Shown: in pieces, positions 1-8,694 of the stretch
Numbering within the stretch: position 1 is the first letter of the stretch
Layout of the letters: each line of letters starts with the position of its first letter
Source of the DNA: Cupriavidus sp. YR651
Lineage (GTDB): Bacteria; Pseudomonadota; Gammaproteobacteria; Burkholderiales; Burkholderiaceae
Reading direction: 5' to 3'
Assembly: GCF_900101625.1 (NCBI RefSeq)
Contig: NZ_FMYZ01000003.1
Span: 124,001-188,000 of the forward strand
Length of the DNA stretch: 64,000 nt
Notes under the pieces: model-generated
Databases searched by the model: none
What the model was told of the DNA's origin: nothing
Seen by the model: the letters and a program-made list of their open reading frames with translations, nothing else
Program-made: the position numbers and the translations under genes

Positions 1-389
1 TACGTCGCCTTGGCCAGCACGATGCCGACCGAATGGCCGATGAAAAACACCTCGGGCATGTCGATCTCGTAGAACAGATCGATCGCGTTCAGCGTCTTGT
101 TGAGCAGGAACAGCTTCGTGCAAACCTCGGCGTTGCGCTCGTTGCGCCAGATCGTATTGGCCAGGTAGTACAGGAACTGGCAGTACTGCGACGAGTGGAG
201 GTAGTTGAACTGGCCGGGCCGCCACATCCGCACGGCGTCGATGCAGCGCCCCACGCGTGCGAGCGATTCGTCGAGGTGCCGCAACACCACCGGCAGCAGC
301 GCATCGGCGCGGCCGTCCGGCACGAGGTTGGCCACCTGCGCGCAGGTGTAGGCCGCCAGAGACTCGCGGGTATGGCCGATCAGTTCCAT
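1..389 (-). CDS. CysE-like serine O-acetyltransferase family protein (partial, 3' end off the left edge)
   Basis: The minus-strand frame opens at an ATG (387-389) overlapping the last codons of the upstream epimerase gene and stays open for 129 codons to the window edge. The visible part is the helical N-terminal domain seen in CysE-like acetyltransferases, ending in IGHSVGIVLAKAT, which resembles the entry to the left-handed beta-helix (typically GHSVGI.LAKATYG). The hexapeptide repeats that would prove the fold lie outside the window. As the last visible gene of the sugar operon, it probably O- or N-acylates the sugar made by its neighbours rather than making O-acetylserine; this is inference. 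The GCG/CGC-rich codon use matches the operon. Confidence 0.7.
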   Translation of the reverse strand, partial: MELIGHTRESLAAYTCAQVANLVPDGRADALLPVVLRHLDESLARVGRCIDAVRMWRPGQFNYLHSSQYCQFLYYLANTIWRNERNAEVCTKLFLLNKTLNAIDLFYEIDMPEVFFIGHSVGIVLAKAT

Positions 390-1189
390 GTCTTGATCCC
401 CTCCAGGTAGGTCGATACCACCTCCAGCACGCCGCGCGGCGCGACGTCCAGCGCCCGCAGCGCCGTGGTGCTGCAGATCGCCGCGCGCTGCTCGGGAGAC
501 GCGCGCGTCAGCGAAATATCCCAGCCTTGCCGGTTGAAGGCTTCCGCCAGCGCGGCATTGGAGACGTTCTCGCCGCTGGCGACGTTGAAAATGCCCTCGG
601 CCTTGCGCGTCGAGATGGCGGTCAGGGCATGCACCACATCGTCCAGATGGATGTAGTCGCGCACGAAGCCGCCATCGCTGTCGAGCCGGAAGGCCCGTTC
701 CGTGGCGGCGCGGATCAGCCATTCGGACAGGAAGCCCGGCGATTCGGGCTCCCAGTCGAACACGCACGACAGCCGCGCGACGGCGGCACGGCCCGCGGCC
801 ACGGTCAGGCAGAGGTTTTCGCCCAGCCCCTTGGACAGGTCGTACAGCGCACGCGGATTGGCCGGCTGCAGCGTCAGCGCGGCACCCTCGTCGCCCACGG
901 GCAGGTTCGACGAGTCGTAGAGCCGCGTGGATGACAGATACACCAGGTGCGAATAGCGGCCGGCGCGCAGCACGTCCGCCAGCAGCGTGACGTGCGCGGT
1001 CACCGTGTCGAACGGCCTTGCCGCGTAATCGGCGGTCAGGCCCGCGCAGTAGTACACATGGCCGAGCTCGCGCGTGAACAACGCACGATCGCCCCGCGCG
1101 GGCACCCACACCTCATGGCCGGCGCGCCGCAGCGCTTCCGCCAGGCGGCGGCCGACAAAGCCGGCCCCGCCGATCACCGTACAGCGCAT
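380..1189 (-). CDS. NAD-dependent epimerase/dehydratase (nucleotide-sugar reductase or epimerase)
   Basis: This is a 269-residue short-chain (extended SDR) protein. It has a Rossmann glycine motif GGAGFVG at residues 7-13 and a catalytic YxxxK (YDLSK, 116-120) preceded by SST at about 86-88. At 269 residues it is shorter than the usual 310-340 for nucleotide-sugar epimerases and resembles RmlD/4-ketoreductase-sized proteins. In this operon (CDP-glucose route with C-methyltransferase and 3,5-epimerase) it is the best candidate for the final 4-ketoreduction or an additional epimerisation; the exact reaction cannot be read from sequence. It starts 8 bp after the FkbM gene and its 3' end overlaps the acyltransferase gene by 10 bp, consistent with translational coupling. 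Confidence 0.8.
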   Translation of the reverse strand: MRCTVIGGAGFVGRRLAEALRRAGHEVWVPARGDRALFTRELGHVYYCAGLTADYAARPFDTVTAHVTLLADVLRAGRYSHLVYLSSTRLYDSSNLPVGDEGAALTLQPANPRALYDLSKGLGENLCLTVAAGRAAVARLSCVFDWEPESPGFLSEWLIRAATERAFRLDSDGGFVRDYIHLDDVVHALTAISTRKAEGIFNVASGENVSNAALAEAFNRQGWDISLTRASPEQRAAICSTTALRALDVAPRGVLEVVSTYLEGIKTWN

Positions 1190-1197
1190 GACTGGCC

Positions 1198-2268
1198 TCA
1201 GTTGACGGGGTGGTGCAGGGCCGGATCACGGTGCCACAGCAGCTTGGGGCTCACGCCCGGCACCACGGCGAAGTCCTTGCCTTGCAGCAGCGACGGATCC
1301 TTGACGGCGACCATGTTGAAGCCGTGTGCCGGGCCTTCGAGGAAGACGTCGGTCACCGGCACCAGTTCCACCGGGCGGCCTTGCATGTCGACATTCGAGT
1401 TGAAGTCGCGCACGGCGTACACGTGGTAGCCAAAGCCCTTCAGCAGGCGAATGATCTCGGCGTTCTCCAGTCCGGCGCTCCAGTCGACGTAGTGGCGATG
1501 CACCTCGAACACCAGGTTCGGGGCCTCGCCGGCCGGCCGGGCCAGCTGCTTCGCGGCGCCCTTGAACACGTTGAGCTCGGCGCCCTCGATGTCCAGCATG
1601 ATCAGGCTCAGCTTGTCCAGCTTCTGCTGCGCGCAATAGTCGTCGATCGTCACCGTGGCAAAGCTGTCGTCGCCGGCGGGGCCGTCGCTGTGCTCGGCGT
1701 GGGCGAACGAGTCGTGGCCGACCAGGCGCAGTTGCGTGGTGCTGTCCGACCACAGGCCCAGGCGCCAGCTGCGGATGTTCTCCACCTTGTTCAGTTCCGC
1801 GTTGTTGCGCAGCATGCCGAGCTGGTCGGCATTGGGCTCGAACGCGTGGCAGGTGCCGCCGGCCTGTGCCAGGCGGCGCGCCATCAGGATCACCTGGTCG
1901 CCGAAGTAGGCGCCGCCCACCACGGCGTTGCCGCCTTTTTCGCACAGCTTCAGCAGCAGCTTGGTGGTCTGCGGTTCCCAGACGTGGTCCGGCTGTGCCG
2001 GGGTGCTCATCAGGAAGTCGCGCGCGATCTTGGTGCGGTACAGGAATTCGAACACCGTACCGTCCGCCAGCGTCTTGCGCAGGCGCGACTGCTCGTTGTA
2101 CAGGGCATCGATGATCGGACCGGTAATGTCGTCACGCACGCTGCCTTCATAGGCGTCCAGGTCCTGCTCGATGCTCTTGCACAGCGCGATGACCTTGTCG
2201 CGGGCGGCAGCACTGCCGCCCACCGTGCGCAATGCGTCGGACAGCTTCTGCAATTGTTCAGTACTCAT
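1198..2268 (-). CDS. FkbM family SAM-dependent methyltransferase
   Basis: A 356-residue protein with an FkbM domain in the C-terminal two thirds. It has a SAM-binding region around GGAYFGDQV, the acidic FEPNADQL segment and the family signature LDIEGAELNVFKGA. FkbM enzymes O-methylate sugars and polyketides. The N-terminal ~100 residues form a helical extension without a recognised motif. It lies 47 bp downstream of the RfbC-like epimerase and 8 bp upstream of the SDR gene, inside the sugar operon, so O-methylation of the flagellin glycan (or its precursor) is the most likely role. The acceptor hydroxyl is unknown. Confidence 0.85.
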   Translation of the reverse strand: MSTEQLQKLSDALRTVGGSAAARDKVIALCKSIEQDLDAYEGSVRDDITGPIIDALYNEQSRLRKTLADGTVFEFLYRTKIARDFLMSTPAQPDHVWEPQTTKLLLKLCEKGGNAVVGGAYFGDQVILMARRLAQAGGTCHAFEPNADQLGMLRNNAELNKVENIRSWRLGLWSDSTTQLRLVGHDSFAHAEHSDGPAGDDSFATVTIDDYCAQQKLDKLSLIMLDIEGAELNVFKGAAKQLARPAGEAPNLVFEVHRHYVDWSAGLENAEIIRLLKGFGYHVYAVRDFNSNVDMQGRPVELVPVTDVFLEGPAHGFNMVAVKDPSLLQGKDFAVVPGVSPKLLWHRDPALHHPVN

Positions 2269-2315
2269 GGGTGGCTCCGCTTGGTGTCAGGGGGTGGTTA
2301 TCGGATGGAAATCGA

Positions 2316-2861
2316 TCAACGCTCGCGGAGATCCGCCAGCGTGGGAAGGGCCAGGTCTTTCGCGGAAATCATGCGGTCCGCGCAGGCCGGCCAGGCAATG
2401 CCGATGTCGGGGTCATTCCAGCGCACGCCGGCACTGCTGCCGGGCGCGAAGGGCACCGTCATCTGGTAGAAGACTTCGGACAGGTCCGTCAGGGTCTGGA
2501 AGCCATGCGCCACGCCACGGGGAATGTAGAGTGCGCGCTGACTTTCGGCGGACAGCTCCACCGCCTGCCATTGCAGGTACGTGGCGGAGTTGGGGCGCAG
2601 GTCCAGGATGACGTCATGCACCGCGCCGGTGGTCACGCGGACGAGCTTGTCCTCGGCGTGCGCCCCGGTCTGGAAATGCATCCCGCGCAGGATGCCGGCA
2701 CGCGTATTGCGCGACACGCTCTGCTGCACGAAGCGCGCGTCCAGCCCGTGTTCGGCAAATGCCTCCACACAGACCGTGCGCGCGAAGAAGCCGCGTTCGT
2801 CGGCGAGCGGTTCGGGATCGACCAGCCAGGCGCCGGCGATGCGGGACGGGGTGAAGATCAC
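2316..2861 (-). CDS. RfbC-like nucleotide-sugar 3,5-epimerase
   Basis: A 181-residue cupin-fold protein matching RmlC/RfbC in length and motifs: DERGFF near residue 22, LRGMHFQ with the catalytic His, KLVRVTTGAVHDVILDLR, and IPRGVAHGF with the second His. RmlC acts on dTDP-4-keto-6-deoxyglucose. Here no rmlA/rmlB/rmlD is present and the operon encodes CDP-glucose enzymes, so it likely acts on the CDP-4-keto sugar, at C3 and/or C5, around the C-methylation step. Its ATG overlaps the stop of the C-methyltransferase gene (ATGA), a sign of coupling. Confidence 0.85.
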   Translation of the reverse strand: MIFTPSRIAGAWLVDPEPLADERGFFARTVCVEAFAEHGLDARFVQQSVSRNTRAGILRGMHFQTGAHAEDKLVRVTTGAVHDVILDLRPNSATYLQWQAVELSAESQRALYIPRGVAHGFQTLTDLSEVFYQMTVPFAPGSSAGVRWNDPDIGIAWPACADRMISAKDLALPTLADLRER

Positions 2862-4111
2862 GGCAGGACCACGGTCTCGGGGATCGCCACCACGAAGCGG
2901 CCGCCCCAGGCGCGGATGCCGGCCATCTGCGACATCACTTCATCCTTGATGTTCCAGGGCAGGATCAGCAGGTAGTGGGGGCGGCTGGCATAGATGGCGT
3001 CCGGCGACAGCACGGGAATCCGCGTGCCCGGCAGCAGCTTGCCTTGCTTGGCGGGATTGCGGTCCACCACGTACTCCACCAGGTCCGTATCCACGCCGCA
3101 GTAGTTCAGCAGCGTGTTGCCCTTGGCGGCGGCACCGTAGGCGGCCACGCGCTTGCCGGCGCGGCGCGCCTCGATCAGGAAGGCCAGCAGGTCGCGCCTG
3201 GCCTGGCGCGCGCGCTCGGCAAACAGGGCATAGCGTGCCGGCGATGTGAGTCCGCCCTTCGCTTCTTCGTCAAGGCAGGCTTGCACGGCCGGCGTGCTCG
3301 CGTGACCGGACCCGGCGTGGCAGGCAAACAGGCGCAGGCTGCCGCCGTGAGTGGGCAGGTGCTCGATGTCGAAGACGCGCAGGCCGGCGCGCGCCAGGAT
3401 CGGCACCAGCGCGGTCAGGGACAGGTAGGAGTAGTGCTCGTGATAGAGCGTGTCGAACTGGTTCTGCTCCAGCAGGCGCAGCAGGTGCGGAAATTCCAGC
3501 GTCACCACGCCCTGGGGCTTGAGCACGACGGGCATGCCGGCGACGAAGTCATTGATGTCCGGCACGTGCGCCAGCACGTTGTTGCCGAGCAGCAGGTCCA
3601 CCTGCCAGCCTTCCTCGCACAGGGCGCGGGCGGTCTTCTCGCCGAAGAACAGCTCGCGGCTGTCGATGCCCTTGGCGCGCGCGGCGTCGCCCGTATTGGC
3701 GGACGGCTCGATCCCCAGGCACGGCACACCGTTCTGGTGGAAATACTGCAGCAGGTAGCCGTCGTTGCTGGCGATCTCCATCACGCGGCTGGCCGGGGTC
3801 AGGCCAAAGCGGTCGGTCATCGCCGAGACATAGCGGCGGGCATGGTCGAGCCACGAGGTCGAGAACGACGAGAAGTAGACATAGTCGTCGTGGAAATGCG
3901 TCTCGGCCGGCGTGGCGTCACGGAGCTGCACGAGCCAGCACTGGTGGCACACCATCGCGTGCAGCGGGTAGAACATCTCGCCCTGGTCGATATGCTCCGG
4001 CTTGATGAAGGCGTTGGAGACCGGCGACAGGCCGAGATCGACGACGGTCTGCGTCATCGGTGCGCCGCAGGCGCGGCAGGTTGGGGTAGGAGCGGTGGCG
4101 GCAGCGTTCAT
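2858..4111 (-). CDS. NovU/TylCIII-type NDP-sugar C-methyltransferase
   Basis: A 417-residue class I methyltransferase. Near the N-terminus a C-x2-C ... C-x2-C pair (CRACG, then CHQC) gives the zinc-binding motif of the TylCIII/NovU/TcaB9 group. The SAM site follows (EIASNDGYLLQ), then HEHYSYLSL, strongly characteristic of sugar C-3 methyltransferases, and a C-terminal nucleotide-binding-like domain (AYGAAAKGNTLLNY). Such enzymes put a methyl branch at C3 of a 4-keto-6-deoxy NDP-sugar. The ATG at 4109-4111 overlaps the upstream stop (ATGA). The frame stays open about 380 nt further upstream, but that is antisense/other-frame shadow of the dehydratase gene. The product sugar would be virenose- or evalose-like; inference. 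Confidence 0.88.
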   Translation of the reverse strand: MNAAATAPTPTCRACGAPMTQTVVDLGLSPVSNAFIKPEHIDQGEMFYPLHAMVCHQCWLVQLRDATPAETHFHDDYVYFSSFSTSWLDHARRYVSAMTDRFGLTPASRVMEIASNDGYLLQYFHQNGVPCLGIEPSANTGDAARAKGIDSRELFFGEKTARALCEEGWQVDLLLGNNVLAHVPDINDFVAGMPVVLKPQGVVTLEFPHLLRLLEQNQFDTLYHEHYSYLSLTALVPILARAGLRVFDIEHLPTHGGSLRLFACHAGSGHASTPAVQACLDEEAKGGLTSPARYALFAERARQARRDLLAFLIEARRAGKRVAAYGAAAKGNTLLNYCGVDTDLVEYVVDRNPAKQGKLLPGTRIPVLSPDAIYASRPHYLLILPWNIKDEVMSQMAGIRAWGGRFVVAIPETVVLP

Positions 4112-5187
4112 GCGCAGAATTGCTCGATTTGTTGTTCGGTGATGTCCCGCGCGTGGGCCGGGTCCAGCTGGACGGTGCGATACCAGTGCGCGGTGGCGGC
4201 CAGCGCCTCGTCCAGCGTCCAGCGCGATTGCCAGCCCAGCACGGTGCGGGCTTGCGCGGAGTCGAGATACAGGTTGCGGGCCTCGTGCGGCGCGGCGCCC
4301 GGCGGCGGGCAGTGCGCCCATTGCAGCGCGGGCCAGTGTTGCTGCAGACCGGCCAGCACGCTGGCGACGGGCAGGTTGTCGCGCGCATCGGGGCCGAAAT
4401 TGAAGGCGGTGGCGAGCGCCGTGTCGCCGGCCAGCAGGCGGGTGCCCAGCAGTAGGTAGCCGTGCAGTGCCTCCAGCACGTGTTGCCACGGACGCGTGGC
4501 CTGCGGGCTGCGGATCTCGAGGGTCCGGCCAGCCGCGGCCGCGCGTGCGGCGTCGGGGATCAGGCGGTCCTCGGACCAGTCGCCGCCGCCGATCACATTG
4601 CCGGCGCGCGCGGTGGCCAGCAGCACGCCGCGCTCCGCGAGGAACGACTTGCGATAGCTGGCCGCCACGAGCTCCGTGCCGGCCTTGCTGGCGCTGTACG
4701 GGTCATGGCCGCCGAGCGGATCGGTTTCCCGATAGCCCCACAGCCATTCCTTGTTGTCATAGCACTTGTCGGTGGTCACCACGATCACCGCGCGCACGGA
4801 CGGGCATGCGCGCACGGCGTCCAGCAGGTTCACCGTGCCCATCACGTTGGTCGACCACGTGTCGGCCGGATCGCGGTAGCTCGCGCGCACCAGCGGCTGG
4901 GCGGCAAGGTGGAACACGATCTCGGGCTGCGCGTCCTGCATCGCGCGGGCAAGGGCCGCCGCGTCGCGGATATCGCCCACCGTATGGCGCACGAGTGCCG
5001 GCGCCACGCGGGCGGCCTCGAACAGGCTCGGCGTGGTGTTGGGCGCCAGTGCGTAACCACTTACCCGCGCGTCCAGGCGCGCCAGCAGCATCGCGAGCCA
5101 CGCGCCCTTGAAGCCGGTATGGCCGGTGACGAAAACCCGGCGGCCCGCATAGGCCGCCAGGGTGGAAGCCACGGGATTCATTACCAT
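4108..5187 (-). CDS. rfbG: CDP-glucose 4,6-dehydratase
   Basis: A 359-residue extended SDR with the RfbG signature: TGHTGFKG at residues 21-28 for NAD, TTDK at 138-141, catalytic YSASK at 164-168, and the RfbG-typical [10 protein letters not shown] and [13 protein letters not shown] blocks. It converts CDP-D-glucose to CDP-4-keto-6-deoxyglucose. Two in-frame ATGs (5187 and 5181) exist; both overlap the end of the cytidylyltransferase gene. It directly follows rfbF, giving the standard first two steps. No rfbH (3-dehydrase) is present, so the product is not routed to 3,6-dideoxyhexoses within this window. Confidence 0.93.
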   Translation of the reverse strand: MVMNPVASTLAAYAGRRVFVTGHTGFKGAWLAMLLARLDARVSGYALAPNTTPSLFEAARVAPALVRHTVGDIRDAAALARAMQDAQPEIVFHLAAQPLVRASYRDPADTWSTNVMGTVNLLDAVRACPSVRAVIVVTTDKCYDNKEWLWGYRETDPLGGHDPYSASKAGTELVAASYRKSFLAERGVLLATARAGNVIGGGDWSEDRLIPDAARAAAAGRTLEIRSPQATRPWQHVLEALHGYLLLGTRLLAGDTALATAFNFGPDARDNLPVASVLAGLQQHWPALQWAHCPPPGAAPHEARNLYLDSAQARTVLGWQSRWTLDEALAATAHWYRTVQLDPAHARDITEQQIEQFCA

Positions 5188-5951
5188 GTCTTCCAGGGGG
5201 CCTTGCCGGATTGCCAGAGGTCTTCCAGCAGGTTCTTTTCGCGCAGCGTGTCCATCGGCTGCCAGAAGCCGGTGTGTTCGAACGCGCCCATCTGGCCGCT
5301 GTTGGCCAGATGGCGCATCGGCGCTTCTTCCCAGCTGGTGAGGTCATCGGGAATCAGGTCGATGACTTCCGGCTGCAGGATAAAGAAGCCGCCATTGATC
5401 CAGGCGCCATCGCCGCGCGGCTTTTCCGTGAAGCCGCACACCTTCTCGTTGTCGCGTTCGAGCGCGCCGTAGCGGCCCGGCGGCTGCACGGCGGCCACGG
5501 TGGCGCGCCTGCCGTGCGAACGGTGGAAGGCAATCTCGGCGGTGATGTCGATGTCCGACACGCCGTCGCCGTAGGTGAAGCAGAACGCCTCGCCCGGCGT
5601 CAGGTAGTCGCGCACGCGGCGCAGGCGGCCGCCGGTCATCGAGTCCTCGCCGGTATCCACCAGCGTGACGCTCCACGGCTCGGCCTTGCGTTGATGCACG
5701 GCCATGCGGTTCTCGCGCATGTCGAACGTCACGTCGGACATGTGCAGGAAGTAGTTGGCGAAGTATTCCTTGATGACGTAGCCCTTGTAGCCCAGGCAGA
5801 TCACGAACTCGTTGACGCCATGCGCCGAGTACATCTTCATGATGTGCCACAGGATCGGCTTGCCGCCAATCTCGATCATCGGCTTGGGCCGCAGGTGCGA
5901 TTCCTCGGAGATCCGGGTGCCCAGACCGCCGGCCAGGATGACGGCCTTCAT
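5181..5951 (-). CDS. rfbF: Glucose-1-phosphate cytidylyltransferase
   Basis: A 256-residue nucleotidyltransferase beginning with the sugar-nucleotide signature [13 protein letters not shown] and [15 protein letters not shown], which includes the conserved Lys of the active site. It also has YGDGVSDID with metal-binding Asp residues and FTEKP. RfbF makes CDP-glucose from glucose-1-phosphate and CTP. The length equals that of characterised RfbF (about 257). The start ATG (5949-5951) overlaps the TPR/OGT gene stop by 4 bp; the longer upstream frame was rejected because it is covered by that gene. Confidence 0.94.
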   Translation of the reverse strand: MKAVILAGGLGTRISEESHLRPKPMIEIGGKPILWHIMKMYSAHGVNEFVICLGYKGYVIKEYFANYFLHMSDVTFDMRENRMAVHQRKAEPWSVTLVDTGEDSMTGGRLRRVRDYLTPGEAFCFTYGDGVSDIDITAEIAFHRSHGRRATVAAVQPPGRYGALERDNEKVCGFTEKPRGDGAWINGGFFILQPEVIDLIPDDLTSWEEAPMRHLANSGQMGAFEHTGFWQPMDTLREKNLLEDLWQSGKAPWKTW

Positions 5952-8203
5952 GCTGCCACCTCTTCCGCGCTGGTGTTGGCATCCGATCCCGTGGTCTGCA
6001 ACTCGATGCCGAGGATCTCGAACGCCGTGGGCGGCGGGGAGGATTCCAGCATCTCCAGGCTCAGGCCGAACTGGTCGTCCAGCAGTTGCGCCAGCGCGGA
6101 CTTGTCCAGGCCTTGCTCGTCGAGCCACAGTGCCAGCTTGCGATACAGCGGCAGCGAGTACGGACGCATGCCGATCGCCTCGACCAGCAGCTCGATCGCT
6201 TCTTCCTGCTGGAAGTTGTTGTACTTGATCTCGGCCAGGCCGAACGCGACCATCCAGTGGCGATACCACGTGGAGGTGAGGTTCTCCAGCACGTTCTGCA
6301 GCGGCACATATTCGCGCAGATGCATGTGCGCGGCCACGGACATCACCAGGTCCTCCACCGGATACCACTGGCCGCCGAAGAACACGCCTTCCCGGCGTGA
6401 CTCGCGCGGCTGGGTCAGCGGCTTGTACTCCTTGCACATCTCGATGACCTGATCCTCGAACCAGGCGGTGAAGCGCGGCGCGTCGAACATGTCGCTCTGC
6501 TCGGCGCGCTGGCGCTGCGACATGCGGATGGCGTTGAGCTGTTCGGCGTCGCTGGCCAGCGCGCAGGCCATGTCGACATACTGCTCTTCGGTCTCGCAGA
6601 TCAGCTCGCCCAGGCCGGCGGCTTGCATGAACGGCGCGGATACGCGCTGGTGGAACGTGTTGCCGGAGAACGTGACGATCGGCACGCCCATCCAGATGCC
6701 GTCGCAGGTCGTCGTACCGCCGGTGACGGGCGCCGTATCCAGCACGATGTCGATCCGGTTGTACGTCAGGTACTGCATGCTGCTGTCACGCGGGATCATT
6801 TCCACGCGGCTGGTGTCGATGCCGTATTGCTCCATGCGCTCGCGCAGCATGTCGCGCACGCTCTCGCGCTCGCAGCCCGCGGCTTCCACCAGCAGGCGGG
6901 CGTCCGGGCAGCGCTTGAGCACCGCGCTCCACAGGCGCATGGTCTTCGGGCCGAGCTTGGCGATGTGGTTGCACGAGCCGAACGTGATGTAGCCGTTCTG
7001 CAGCGCGGGCGTCTGCTGCACGCGATACTTGCGCTCGTAGATCTGCAGCGGGCTGGTGACGATGGGGTGATAGGCCGCGAAGACCGGGGCGCGCAGCAAC
7101 TGCTCGTTGTAGTTGCCGTCGTAGCCCGCGGGGTCACCCGTCCAGTCCGTGATGCGGTACTCGATTTCCTTCATGCCGGTGGTGCTGGGGTAGCCGAGCC
7201 AGGTCAGCTGCTTGGGGGCCAGGCGATGCACCATGTACTGCAGCGGCGATGCGCCCGTATAGCCGCCAAGGTCGACCATCACGTCGCAGTTCTGCGCGCG
7301 TACGGCCTTGACGACATCCGCCTCCGACATCTTCGAGACATCGTGGAAGCCTTCCGCATACATGCGGATCTTCATGGTGACCTGATCATTCACGCCGGAG
7401 AGCGAGAACAGATGCACCTCGAAGTGGGTTCGGTCGATGTTCGCGATCAGCGGAATCAGGAAGTATGCGCAGGCGTGGCGGCGCAAGTCGTTCGACAGGA
7501 TGCCGATACGGATTCGTTCGCCGCTGCTCGGCTGGAGCGGTGCGCCGGCCGCGATCGGCGTGCGGCGCAGCGTTTCCGCCCAGTCGGTGGCCTCGCGGCG
7601 CAGTTCGTCGGCGCCGATCTGCTCGTCGTAGAGCAGCGCGAACAGCATGTTCGAGCGGTTGATGCGATGCAGCGGGTCCAGCGCGCAGGCGCGGCGGAAC
7701 ACGGGGATGGCCTCGACGGAACTGCCGGATTCGCGCAGCGACGAGGCGTAGTTGCCAACCGCGATCGGATCGTTCGGCGTCAGGGCGACGGCCTTCTCGC
7801 CGGCCAGGCGGGCGCCGTAGTAGTCGCCGGAGAGGTAGTAGGCGGTGCCCAGCATGCCCCACAGGTGCGACGCGTTCGGCTGCAGCTTCAGGCTTTTTTC
7901 CACCAGGGCGGCGCCCGTGGCGTAGTTTTCCAGGGAGATCTCCAGCGAGCCCAGCAGCCCCAGCAAGCCCGGGTGGCCGGGATATCGCTTCAGGCTGGTT
8001 TCGGTGAGCTGCTTGGCCTCGGCATTGCGGCCGAGCGCCGCCACCGCCAGGGACTCCATGTAGCAGGCATCCGGCATGCTGCCGCCGCTGCGTTTGGCCG
8101 TTAGCGCAAGCTTGTGCGCATCCGCGTACCTGCCGGCGTTGTAGGCGTTCCAGGCCTGCTGGAGCGTACGCTGCGCGGGACTCACCGAGACGTTCTTGTT
8201 CAT
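5948..8203 (-). CDS. TPR-containing O-GlcNAc-transferase-like (SPINDLY/GT41) glycosyltransferase
   Basis: A 751-residue cytosolic protein. Residues 1 to about 180 form tetratricopeptide-like helical repeats (for example [37 protein letters not shown]). Residues about 235-600 are a GT-B catalytic part like [68 protein letters not shown], and [20 protein letters not shown] for nucleotide binding. A C-terminal helical extension follows. This family O-glycosylates Ser/Thr of proteins; in bacteria several members sit beside flagellin genes and modify flagellin. It heads the sugar operon, 200 bp downstream of the flagellar block and on the same strand, so it is the likely transferase for the CDP-derived sugar. 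Donor specificity is unproven. Confidence 0.88.
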   Translation of the reverse strand: MNKNVSVSPAQRTLQQAWNAYNAGRYADAHKLALTAKRSGGSMPDACYMESLAVAALGRNAEAKQLTETSLKRYPGHPGLLGLLGSLEISLENYATGAALVEKSLKLQPNASHLWGMLGTAYYLSGDYYGARLAGEKAVALTPNDPIAVGNYASSLRESGSSVEAIPVFRRACALDPLHRINRSNMLFALLYDEQIGADELRREATDWAETLRRTPIAAGAPLQPSSGERIRIGILSNDLRRHACAYFLIPLIANIDRTHFEVHLFSLSGVNDQVTMKIRMYAEGFHDVSKMSEADVVKAVRAQNCDVMVDLGGYTGASPLQYMVHRLAPKQLTWLGYPSTTGMKEIEYRITDWTGDPAGYDGNYNEQLLRAPVFAAYHPIVTSPLQIYERKYRVQQTPALQNGYITFGSCNHIAKLGPKTMRLWSAVLKRCPDARLLVEAAGCERESVRDMLRERMEQYGIDTSRVEMIPRDSSMQYLTYNRIDIVLDTAPVTGGTTTCDGIWMGVPIVTFSGNTFHQRVSAPFMQAAGLGELICETEEQYVDMACALASDAEQLNAIRMSQRQRAEQSDMFDAPRFTAWFEDQVIEMCKEYKPLTQPRESRREGVFFGGQWYPVEDLVMSVAAHMHLREYVPLQNVLENLTSTWYRHWMVAFGLAEIKYNNFQQEEAIELLVEAIGMRPYSLPLYRKLALWLDEQGLDKSALAQLLDDQFGLSLEMLESSPPPTAFEILGIELQTTGSDANTSAEEVAA

Positions 8204-8403
8204 GGCGTTTGCTTTGAAAAGGCGCTACGTCAGCCGTGGAAATCCAGGGGCTGACCGATGCGAGCACATTAGCAAAGCGCGGATTAGGCCATCCGCCGGA
8301 AAACGGGTCTAAATTGGCGCTATTTCGCTTGGGGTGGCGATTTCGCCGCCTGCCCGGGATGCCGCGCGGGGCAACGGATGCAGGCGCAAGGCACCAGGAG
8401 AGG

Positions 8404-8694
8404 TCAGGTCAGCGCGGGGAGCTGGGGCGCGTCGGACTCGATCTGATGGAGCCACGTCAGCAGCTCGGCCACGGCCACATACAACTGCGGGGGGATCTGG
8501 CTGTCGAGGTCCACCTGCATCAGCAGGTTCACCAGTGCAGGGGAGCCATGCACGTAGACACCCGCCTCGCGTGCGCGCGCGATAATGGCTTCGGCGGAGA
8601 GCCCATAGCCTTTAGCGACGATGCGGGGCGCCTTGTCGACGGCCTGATAGGACAGCGCGACGGCGACGCCGCGATCGGGATCGTTCGCGCTCAT
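8404..8694 (-). CDS. FlhB-like protein: stand-alone cytoplasmic domain of the flagellar export switch
   Basis: A 96-residue soluble protein corresponding to the part of FlhB/YscU C-terminal to the autocleavage loop: GVAVALSYQ, APRIVAKGYGLSAEAIIARAREAGV and a following LLMQVDLDSQIPPQLYVAVAELLTW segment in pieces. The NPTH autocleavage motif and the four membrane helices of full FlhB are absent. Such FlhB-domain paralogues (FhlX/FlhX type) occur next to fliK in many proteobacteria and can partly replace the cleaved FlhB C-terminal domain in substrate switching. The ATG overlaps the fliK stop by 4 bp, so the two are almost certainly co-translated. Confidence 0.88.
   Translation of the reverse strand: MSANDPDRGVAVALSYQAVDKAPRIVAKGYGLSAEAIIARAREAGVYVHGSPALVNLLMQVDLDSQIPPQLYVAVAELLTWLHQIESDAPQLPALT

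Noticed and set aside
2975..4459. 494-codon plus-strand frame over the C-methyltransferase and rfbG
   Set aside because: Antisense shadow; no recognisable motif.
4112..4489. N-terminal extension of the C-methyltransferase to 543 codons
   Set aside because: The extension lies within rfbG in another frame, and the family begins at ATG 4109-4111 with the zinc motif close behind.
6623..8104. 493-codon plus-strand frame over the SPINDLY-like gene
   Set aside because: Antisense shadow of a well-supported gene, with no family signature.
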